A stretch of 64,000 nt of DNA, taken from NCBI GenBank assembly GCA_964057225.1, contig OZ059895.1, forward strand, positions 3,038,001 to 3,102,000, written 5' to 3'. The notes under the pieces are model-generated. The model worked only from the letters and a program-made list of their open reading frames with translations. It was not told the origin of the DNA and searched no databases. Made by a program: the position numbers and the translations under genes. Below are positions 1-10,600 of the stretch, one piece after another; position 1 is the stretch's first letter; each line of letters begins with the position of its first letter. Source of the DNA: Auanema rhodensis. Taxonomy: Eukaryota > Nematoda > Chromadorea > Rhabditida > Rhabditidae.

Positions 1-4
1 AAAA

Positions 5-298
5 TATACGCAGCACAGGTTACCCTTAAATAATGAACTGACTGTCTAATCAGACATGGATCTTCCCAAGTTCTGTTGCTTGAATGGATGTTTTCCTACG
101 TAGGCTAGTAAAACATGCCCTTCAAAGCATCAGAACATGTGATCACATTCCAATTTTTTTGTATCTATCTTGTAAAGATAGTAATATATCATATGTTGAA
201 CACTATGTTGGAAAGATTTTGATTCAGATTTTCGAACTTTTATTCAGTTTGTTTTTTAAACTTTGATTAAGAACTTTGATTTTTGTACACCCATAAAT
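5..298. repeat. Representative full-length satellite monomer
   Basis: One 294-bp unit given as a reference. Three inverted-repeat motifs are visible: cctacgtagg at 95-104 (10-bp perfect palindrome), atgtgatcacat at 137-148 (12-bp perfect palindrome) and ctatctt-gta-aagatag at 165-181 (7-bp arms, 3-nt loop). After these comes an A+T-rich segment (about 200-262) that differs between monomer subtypes, then a direct repeat of aactttgatt (about 260-280). The copy has the gactgtc, cttccc, aatgg and cgaac diagnostic bases. Phase is arbitrary because a tandem repeat has no natural start. Confidence 0.9.
165..181. repeat. Conserved dyad in the satellite monomer (example copy)
   Basis: ctatctt-gta-aagatag is a perfect inverted repeat with 7-bp arms around a 3-nt loop. 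It recurs in almost all monomers, including the shortened ones, whose deletion starts a few bases downstream. Rare copies change one arm (for example aagataa near 53320, 53905 and 59870, and a g for a near 54490 and 60453). It could extrude as a small cruciform or bind a dimeric protein; that is inference. Confidence 0.6.
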
Positions 299-3200
299 TA
301 TACGCAGCACAGGTTACCCTTAATTAATGAACTGACCGACTAATCAGACATGAATCTTTCCAAGTTCTGTTGCTTGAACGGATGTTTTCCTACGAAGGCT
401 AGTAAAACATGCCCTTCAAAGCATCAGAACATGTGATCACATTCCAATATTTTTGTATCTATCTTGTAAAGATAGTAATATATCATATGTTGAACACTAT
501 GTTGGAAAGATTTTAATTCGGTTTTTTTTCAACTTTCACTCAGTTTGTTTTCTTAACTTTGATTAAGAACCTTGAGTTTTGTACACCCATAAATTATACG
601 CAGCACAGGTTACCCTTAAATAATGAACTGACCGACTAATCAGACATGGATCTTTCCTAGTTCTGTTGCTTGAATGGATGTTTTCCTACGTAGGCTAGTA
701 AAACATGCCCTTCAAAGCATCAGAACATGTGATCACATTCCAATATTTTTGTATCTATCTTGTAAAGATAGTAATATATCATATGTTGAACACTATGTTG
801 GAAAGATTTTAATTCAGATTTTTTCAACTTTCACTCAGTTTGTTTTCTAAACTTTGATTAAGAACCTTGAGTTTTGTACACCCATAAATTATACGCAGCA
901 CAGGTTACCCTTAAATAATGAACTGACCGACTAATCAGACATGGATCTTTCCTAGTTCTGTTGCTTGAACGGATGTTTTCCTACGTAGGCTAGTAAAACA
1001 TGCCCTTCAAAGCATCAGAACATGTGATCACATTCCAATATTTTTGTATCTATCTTGTAAAGATAGTAATATATCATATGTTGAACACTATGTTGGAAAG
1101 ATTTTAAATCAAATTTTTTCAACTTTCACTCAGTTTGTTTTCTTAACTTTGATTAAGAACCTTGTTGTTCGTACACCCATAAAATATACGCAGCACAGGT
1201 TACCCTTAAATAATGAACTGACCGACTAATCAGACATGGATCTTTCCAAGTTCTGTTGCTTGAACGGATGTTTTCCTACGTAGGCTAGTAAAACATGCCC
1301 TTCAAAGCTTCAGAACATGTGATCAAATTCCAATTTTTTTGTATCTATCTTGTAAAGATAGTAATATATCATATGTTGAACACTATGTTGGAAAGATTTT
1401 CATTCAGATTTTTTAATTTTTATTCAGTTTGTTTTTTAAACTTTGATTAAGAACTTTGATTTTTGTTTACCCATAAATTATACGCAGCACAGGTTACCCT
1501 TAAATAATGAACTGACCGACTAATCAGACATGGATCTTTCCAAGTTCTGTTGCTTGAACGGATGTTTTCCTACGTAGGCTAGTAAAACATGCCCTTCAAA
1601 GCATCAGAACATGTGATCACATTCCAATTTTTTTGTATCTATCTTGTAAAGATAGTAATATATCATATGTTGAACACTATGTTGGAAAGATTTTAATTCA
1701 GATTTTTTCAACTTTCACTCAGTTTGTTTTCTAAACTTTGATTGAGAACCTTGAGTTTTGTACACCCATAAATTATACGCAGCACAGGTTACCCTTAAAT
1801 AATGAACTAACCGACTAATCAGACATGGATCTTTCCTAGTTCTGTTGCTTGAATGGATGTTTTCCTACGTAGGCTAGTAAAACATGCCCTTCAAAGCATC
1901 AGAACATGTGACCACATTCCAATTTTTTTGTATCTATCTTGTAAAGATAGTAATATATCATATGTTGAACACTATGTTGGAAAGATTTTAATTCAGATTT
2001 TTTCAACTTTCACTCAGTTTGTTTTCTAAACTTTGATTAAGAACCTTGAGTTTTGTACACCCATAAAATATACGCAGCACAGGTTACCCTTAAATAATGA
2101 ACTGACTGTCTAATCAGACATGGATCTTCCCAAGTTCTGTTGCTTGAATGGATGTTTTCCTACGTAGGCTAGTAAAACATGCCCTTCAAAGCATCAGAAC
2201 ATGTGATCACATTCCAATTTTTTTGTATCTATCTTGTAAAGATAGTAATATATCATATGTTGAACACTATGTTGGAAAGATTTTGATTCAGATTTTCGAA
2301 CTTTTATTCAGTTTGTTTTTTAAACTTTGATTAAGAACTTTGATTTTTGTACACCCATAAATTATACGCAGCACAGGTTACCCTTAATTAATGAACTGAC
2401 CGACTAATCAGACATGAATCTTTCCAAGTTCTGTTGCTTGAACGGATGTTTTCCTACGAAGGCTAGTAAAACATGCCCTTCAAAGCATCAGAACATGTGA
2501 TCACATTCCAATATTTTTGTATCTATCTTGTAAAGATAGTAATATATCATATGTTGATCACTATGTTGGAAAGATTTTAATTCGGTTTTTTTTCAACTTT
2601 CACTCAGTTTGTTTTCTAAACTTTGATTAAGAACCTTGAGTTTTGTACACCCATAAATTATACGCAGCACAGGTTACCCTTAAATAATGAACTGACCGAC
2701 TAATCAGACATGGATCTTTCCTAGTTCTGTTGCTTGAACGGATGTTTTCCTACGTAGGCTAGTAAAACATGCCCTTCAAAGCATCAGAACATGTGATCAC
2801 ATTCCAATATTTTTGTATCTATCTTGTAAAGATAGTAATATATCATATGTTGAACACTATGTTGGAAAGATTTTAAATCAGATTTTTTCAACTTTCACTC
2901 AGTTTGTTTTCTTAACTTTGATTAAGAACCTTGTTGTTCGTACACCCATAAAATATACGCAGCACAGGTTACCCTTAAATAATGAACTGACCGACTAATC
3001 AGACATGGATCTTTCCAAGTTCTGTTGCTTGAACGGATGTTTTCCTACGTAGGCTAGTAAAACATGCCCTTCAAAGCATCAGAACATGTGATCAAATTCC
3101 AATTTTTTTGTATCTATCTTGTAAAGATAGTAATATATCATATGTTGAACACTATGTTGGAAAGATTTTCATTCAGATTTTTTAATTTTTATTCAGTTTG

Positions 3201-4974
3201 TTTTTTAAACTTTGATTAAGAACTTTGATTTTTGTTTACCCATAAATTATACGCAGCACAGGTTACCCTTAAATAATGAACTGACCGACTAATCAGACAT
3301 GGATCTTTCCAAGTTCTGTTGCTTGAACGGATGTTTTCCTACGTAGGCTAGTAAAACATGCCCTTCAAAGCATCAGAACATGTGATCACATTCCAATTTT
3401 TTTGTATCTATCTTGTAAAGATAGTAATATATCATATGTTGAACACTTTGTTGGAAAGATTTTAATTCAGATTTTTTCAACTTTCACTCAGTTTGTTTTC
3501 TAAACTTTGATTAAGAACCTTGTTGTTTGTACACCCATAAAATATACGCAGCACAGGTTACCCTTAAATAATGAACTGACCGACTAATCAGACATGGATC
3601 TTTCCTAGTTCTGTTGCTTGAATGGATGTTTTCCTACGTAGGCTAGTAAAACATGCCCTTCAAAGCATCAGAACATGTGATCACATTCCAATTTTTTTGT
3701 ATCTATCTTGTAAAGATAGTAATATATCATATGTTGAACACTATGTTGGAAAGATTTTAATTCAGATTTTTTCAACTTTCACTCAGTTTGTTTTCTTAAC
3801 TTTGATTAAGAACCTTGAGTTTTGTACACCCATAAATTATACGCAGCACAGGTTACCCTTAAATAATGAACTGACCGACTAATCAGACATGGATCTTTCC
3901 TAGTTCTGTTGCTTGAATGGATGTTTTCCTACGTAGGCTAGTAAAACATGCCCTTCAAAGCATCAGAACATGTGATCACATTCCAATATTTTTGTATCTA
4001 TCTTGTAAAGATAGTAATATATCATATGTTGAACACTATGTTGGAAAGATTTTAATTCAGATTTTTTCAACTTTCACTCAGTTTGTTTTCTAAACTTTGA
4101 TTAAGAACCTTGAGTTTTGTACACCCATAAATTATACGCAGCACAGGTTACCCTTAAATAATGAACTGACCGACTAATCAGACATGGATCTTTCCTAGTT
4201 CTGTTGCTTGAATGGATGTTTTCCTACGTAGGCTAGTAAAACATGCCCTTCAAAGCATCAGAACATGTGATCACATTCCAATTTTTTTGTATCTATCTTG
4301 TAAAGATAGTAATATATCATATGTTGAACACTATGTTGGAAAAATTTTAATTCAGATTTTCGAACTTTTATTCAGTTTGTTTTTCAAACTTTGATTAAGA
4401 ACTTTGATTTTCGTACTCCCATAAATTATACGCAGCACAGGTTACCCTTAATTAATGAACTGACCGACTAATCAGACATGGATCTTTCCAAGTTCTGTTG
4501 CTTGAACGGATGTTTTCCTACGTAGGCTAGTAAAACATGCCCTTCAAAGCATCAGAACATGTGATCACATTCCAATTTTTTTGTATCTATCTTGTAAAGA
4601 TAGTAATATATCATATGTTGAACACTATGTTGGAAAGATTTTAATTCAGATTTTTTCAACTTTCACTCAGTTTGTTTTCTAAACTTTGATTAAGAACCTT
4701 GTTGTTTGTACACCCATAAAATATACGCAGCACAGGTTACCCTTAAATAATGAACTGACCGACTAATCAGACATGGATCTTTCCTAGTTCTGTTGCTTGA
4801 ATGGATGTTTTCCTACGTAGGCTAGTAAAACATGCCCTTCAAAGCATCAGAACATGTGATCACATTCCAATTTTTTTGTATCTATCTTGTAAAGATAGTA
4901 ATATATCATATGTTGAACACTATGTTGGAAAGATTTTAATTCAGATTTTCGAACTTTTATTCAGTTTGTTTTTC

Positions 4975-7685
4975 AAACTTTGATTAAGAACTTTGATTTT
5001 TGTACACCCATAAATTATACGCAGCACAGGTTACCCTTAATTAATGAACTGACCGACTTATCAGACATGGATCTTTCCAAGTTCTGTTGCTTGAACGGAT
5101 GTTTTCCTACGAAGGCTAGTAAAACATGCCCTTCAAAGCATCAGAACATGTGATCACATTCCAATATTTTTGTAACTATCTTGTAAAGATAGTAATATAT
5201 CATATGTTGAACACTATGTTGGAAAGATTTTAATTCAGATTTTTTCAACTTTCACTCAGTTTGTTTTCTTAACTTTGATTAAGAACCTTGAGTTTTGTAC
5301 ACCCATAAATTATACGCAGCACAGGTTACCCTTAAATAATGAACTGACCGACTAATCAGACATGGATCTTTCCAAGTTCTGTTGCTTGAACGGATGTTTT
5401 CCTACGTAGGCTAGTAAAACATGCCCTTCAAAGCATCAGAACATGTGATCACATTCCAATTTTTTTGTATCTATCTTGTAAAGATAGTAATATATCATAT
5501 GTTGAACACTATGTTGGAAAAATTTTAATTCAGATTTTCGAACTTTTATTCAGTTTGTTTTTCAAACTTTGATTAAGAACTTTGATTTTCGTACTCCCAT
5601 AAATTATACGCAGCACAGGTTACCCTTAATTAATGAACTGACCGACTAATCAGACATGGATCTTTCCAAGTTCTGTTGCTTGAACGGATGTTTTCCTACG
5701 CAGGCTAGTAAAACATGCCCTTCAAAGCATCAGAACATGTGACCACATTCCAATTTTTTTGTATCTATCTTGTAAAGATAGTAATAAACTTTGATTTTTG
5801 TACACCCATAAATTATACGCAGCACAGGTTACCCTTAAATAATGATTTGACCGACTAATCAGACATGGATCTTTCCAAGTTCTGTTGCTTGAACGGATGT
5901 TTTCCTACGTAGGCTAGTAAAACATGCCCTTCAAAGCATCAGAACATGTGATCAGATTCCAATTTTTTTGTATCTATCTTGTAAAGATAGTAATATATCA
6001 TATGTTGAACACTATGTTGGAAAGATTTTAATTCAGATTTTTTCAACTTTCACTCAGTTTGTTTTCTAAACTTTGATTAAGAACCTTGTTGTTTGCACAC
6101 CCATAAAATATACGCAGCGCAGGTTACCCTTAAATAATGAACTGACCGTCTAATCAGACATGGATCTTCCCAAGTTCTGTTGCTTGAATGGATGTTTTCC
6201 TACGTAGGCTAGTAAAACATGCCCTTCAAAGCATCAGAACATGTGACCACATTCCAATTTTTTTGTATCTATCTTGTAAAGATAGTAATATATCATATGT
6301 TGAACACTATGTTGGAAAGATTTTAATTCAGATTTTTTCAACTTTCACTCAGTTTGTTTTCTAAACTTTGATTAAGAACTTTGATTTTTGTACACCCATA
6401 AATTATACGCAGCACAGGTTACCCTTAATTAATGAACTGACCGACTTATCAGACATGGATCTTTCCAAGTTCTGTTGCTTGAACGGATGTTTTCCTACGA
6501 AGGCTAGTAAAACATGCCCTTCAAAGCATCAGAACATGTGATCACATTCCAATATTTTTGTAACTATCTTGTAAAGATAGTAATATATCATATGTTGAAC
6601 ACTATGTTGGAAAGATTTTAATTCAGATTTTTTCAACTTTCACTCAGTTTGTTTTCTTAACTTTGATTAAGAACCTTGAGTTTTGTACACCCATAAATTA
6701 TACGCAGCACAGGTTACCCTTAAATAATGAACTGACCGACTAATCAGACATGGATCTTTCCAAGTTCTGTTGCTTGAACGGATGTTTTCCTACGTAGGCT
6801 AGTAAAACATGCCCTTCAAAGCATCAGAACATGTGATCACATTCCAATTTTTTTGTATCTATCTTGTAAAGATAGTAATATATCATATGTTGAACACTAT
6901 GTTGGAAAAATTTTAATTCAGATTTTCGAACTTTTATTCAGTTTGTTTTTCAAACTTTGATTAAGAACTTTGATTTTCGTACTCCCATAAATTATACGCA
7001 GCACAGGTTACCCTTAATTAATGAACTGACCGACTAATCAGACATGGATCTTTCCAAGTTCTGTTGCTTGAACGGATGTTTTCCTACGTAGGCTAGTAAA
7101 ACATGCCCTTCAAAGCATCAGAACATGTGACCACATTCCAATTTTTTTGTATCTATCTTGTAAAGATAGTAATAAACTTTGATTTTTGTACACCCATAAA
7201 TTATACGCAGCACAGGTTACCCTTAAATAATGATTTGACCGACTAATCAGACATGGATCTTTCCAAGTTCTGTTGCTTGAACGGATGTTTTCCTACGTAG
7301 GCTAGTAAAACATGCCCTTCAAAGCATCAGAACATGTGATCACATTCCAATTTTTTTGTATCTATCTTGTAAAGATAGTAATATATCATATGTTGAACAC
7401 TATGTTGGAAAGATTTTAATTCAGATTTTTTCAACTTTCACTCAGTTTGTTTTCTAAACTTTGATTAAGAACCTTGTTGTTTGCACACCCATAAAATATA
7501 CGCAGCGCAGGTTACCCTTAAATAATGAACTGACCGTCTAATCAGACATGGATCTTCCCAAGTTCTGTTGCTTGAATGGATGTTTTCCTACGTAGGCTAG
7601 TAAAACATGCCCTTCAAAGCATCAGAACATGTGACCACATTCCAATTTTTTTGTATCTATCTTGTAAAGATAGTAATATATCATA
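4975..7685. repeat. Tandem duplication of a 1388-bp satellite block
   Basis: About 4975-6300 is repeated at about 6363-7685 with a 1388-bp offset, equal to four full monomers plus one shortened monomer. The rare gaccgacttatc variant (5050 and 6440), the shortened monomers (junctions near 5781 and 7169) and the gatttgacc variant all recur in register. Differences include acgcagg versus acgtagg (about 5699/7087) and atcagatt versus atcacatt (about 5952/7340). The 5' part of this unit also belongs to the 5134-bp duplication, so it is present three times. Confidence 0.82.
5605..5813. repeat. Shortened satellite monomer (~210 bp), first example
   Basis: An otherwise normal monomer lacks about 85 bp: agtaata is joined directly to aactttgattttt, removing the variable A+T-rich segment. 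The same junction recurs near 7169, 12974, 13771, 16334, 18604, 21169, 24319, 25705, 30034, 32595, 39225, 42081, 46701 and 49851, and in a gaaatct form near 56260, 57056, 57855, 58066, 58864, 59366, 62224, 63021 and 63820, giving 24 copies in all. An identical junction everywhere points to one deletion event that was later spread by amplification. Confidence 0.9.
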
Positions 7686-10600
7686 TGTTGATCACTATGT
7701 TGGAAAGATTTTAATTCGGTTTTTTTTCAACTTTCACTCAGTTTGTTTTCTAAACTTTGATTAAGAACCTTGAGTTTTGTACACCCATAAATTATACGCA
7801 GCACAGGTTACCCTTAAATAATGAACTGACCGACTAATCAGACATGGATCTTTCCTAGTTCTGTTGCTTGAACGGATGTTTTCCTACGTAGGCTAGTAAA
7901 ACATGCCCTTCAAAGCATCAGAACATGTGATCACATTCCAATACTTTTGTATCTATCTTGTAAAGATAGTAATATATCATATGTTGAACACTATGTTGGA
8001 AAGATTTTAAATCAGATTTTTTCAACTTTCACTCAGTTTGTTTTCTTAACTTTGATTAAGAACCTTGTTGTTCGTACACCCATAAAATATACGCAGCACA
8101 GGTTACCCTTAAATAATGAACTGACCGACTAATCAGACATGGATCTTTCCAAGTTCTGTTGCTTGAACGGATGTTTTCCTACGTAGGCTAGTAAAACATG
8201 CCCTTCAAAGCATCAGAACATGTGATCAAATTCCAATTTTTTTGTATCTATCTTGTAAAGATAGTAATATATCATATGTTGAACACTATGTTGGAAAGAT
8301 TTTCATTCAGATTTTTTAATTTTTATTCAGTTTGTTTTTTAAACTTTGATTAAGAACTTTGATTTTTGTTTACCCATAAATTATACGCAGCACAGGTTAC
8401 CCTTAAATAATGAACTGACCGACTAATCAGACATGGATCTTTCCAAGTTCTGTTGCTTGAACGGATGTTTTCCTACGTAGGCTAGTAAAACATGCCCTTC
8501 AAAGCATCAGAACATGTGATCACATTCCAATTTTTTTGTATCTATCTTGTAAAGATAGTAATATATCATATGTTGAACACTTTGTTGGAAAGATTTTAAT
8601 TCAGATTTTTTCAACTTTCACTCAGTTTGTTTTCTAAACTTTGATTAAGAACCTTGTTGTTTGTACACCCATAAAATATACGCAGCACAGGTTACCCTTA
8701 AATAATGAACTGACCGACTAATCAGACATGGATCTTTCCTAGTTCTGTTGCTTGAATGGATGTTTTCCTACGTAGGCTAGTAAAACATGCCCTTCAAAGC
8801 ATCAGAACATGTGATCACATTCCAATTTTTTTGTATCTATCTTGTAAAGATAGTAATATATCATATGTTGAACACTATGTTGGAAAGATTTTAATTCAGA
8901 TTTTTTCAACTTTCACTCAGTTTGTTTTCTTAACTTTGATTAAGAACCTTGAGTTTTGTACACCCATAAATTATACGCAGCACAGGTTACCCTTAAATAA
9001 TGAACTGACCGACTAATCAGACATGGATCTTTCCTAGTTCTGTTGCTTGAATGGATGTTTTCCTACGTAGGCTAGTAAAACATGCCCTTCAAAGCATCAG
9101 AACATGTGATCACATTCCAATATTTTTGTATCTATCTTGTAAAGATAGTAATATATCATATGTTGAACACTATGTTGGAAAGATTTTAATTCAGATTTTT
9201 TCAACTTTCACTCAGTTTGTTTTCTAAACTTTGATTAAGAACCTTGAGTTTTGTACACCCATAAATTATACGCAGCACAGGTTACCCTTAAATAATGAAC
9301 TGACCGACTAATCAGACATGGATCTTTCCTAGTTCTGTTGCTTGAATGGATGTTTTCCTACGTAGGCTAGTAAAACATGCCCTTCAAAGCATCAGAACAT
9401 GTGATCACATTCCAATTTTTTTGTATCTATCTTGTAAAGATAGTAATATATCATATGTTGAACACTATGTTGGAAAAATTTTAATTCAGATTTTCGAACT
9501 TTTATTCAGTTTGTTTTTCAAACTTTGATTAAGAACTTTGATTTTCGTACTCCCATAAATTATACGCAGCACAGGTTACCCTTAATTAATGAACTGACCG
9601 ACTAATCAGACATGGATCTTTCCAAGTTCTGTTGCTTGAACGGATGTTTTCCTACGTAGGCTAGTAAAACATGCCCTTCAAAGCATCAGAACATGTGATC
9701 ACATTCCAATTTTTTTGTATCTATCTTGTAAAGATAGTAATATATCATATGTTGAACACTATGTTGGAAAGATTTTAATTCAGATTTTTTCAACTTTCAC
9801 TCAGTTTGTTTTCTAAACTTTGATTAAGAACCTTGTTGTTTGTACACCCATAAAATATACGCAGCACAGGTTACCCTTAAATAATGAACTGACCGACTAA
9901 TCAGACATGGATCTTTCCTAGTTCTGTTGCTTGAATGGATGTTTTCCTACGTAGGCTAGTAAAACATGCCCTTCAAAGCATCAGAACATGTGATCACATT
10001 CCAATTTTTTTGTATCTATCTTGTAAAGATAGTAATATATCATATGTTGAACACTATGTTGGAAAGATTTTAATTCAGATTTTCGAACTTTTATTCAGTT
10101 TGTTTTTCAAACTTTGATTAAGAACTTTGATTTTTGTACACCCATAAATTATACGCAGCACAGGTTACCCTTAATTAATGAACTGACCGACTTATCAGAC
10201 ATGGATCTTTCCAAGTTCTGTTGCTTGAACGGATGTTTTCCTACGAAGGCTAGTAAAACATGCCCTTCAAAGCATCAGAACATGTGATCACATTCCAATA
10301 TTTTTGTAACTATCTTGTAAAGATAGTAATATATCATATGTTGAACACTATGTTGGAAAGATTTTAATTCAGATTTTTTCAACTTTCACTCAGTTTGTTT
10401 TCTTAACTTTGATTAAGAACCTTGAGTTTTGTACACCCATAAATTATACGCAGCACAGGTTACCCTTAAATAATGAACTGACCGACTAATCAGACATGGA
10501 TCTTTCCAAGTTCTGTTGCTTGAACGGATGTTTTCCTACGTAGGCTAGTAAAACATGCCCTTCAAAGCATCAGAACATGTGATCACATTCCAATTTTTTT

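Larger units (their letters stand above)
1..2655. repeat. Seven-monomer higher-order repeat, shift 2064 bp
   Basis: The monomer pair at 1-590 (gactgtc/cttccc copy followed by a taattaatg/tgaatc/acgaagg copy) recurs at 2065-2655 in the same order, a shift of 2064 bp or seven monomers. Beyond about 2660 the best match moves to a 1769-bp shift (six monomers; for example 1044 with 2813). One monomer was therefore gained or lost between the two copies. A few substitutions separate them, such as gaacac versus gatcac near 2556. Confidence 0.75.

Noticed and set aside
15-30. ttaccctt in the monomer as a telomere-like repeat
   Set aside because: A single short match per monomer, not tandem, and not an exact telomeric hexamer series.
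110-160. Hammerhead ribozyme in the satellite (minus strand contains ttctgatgc)
   Set aside because: The core needs CUGANGA followed by GAAA after a stem; CTGATG is followed by C, and no matching GAAA and cleavage-site arrangement was found. The LTR hairpin lacks the core too.
84-266. Repeated 60-86 codon plus-strand open frames beginning MDVFLRRLV or MYLSCKDSN across the array
   Set aside because: They are one reading frame of the satellite monomer. Length changes with a single base (cgaac versus ctaac introduces a stop; aatgg versus aacgg removes the start), substitutions are not biased to silent sites, and there are no gene signals. Ribosome profiling would be needed to revive the idea.
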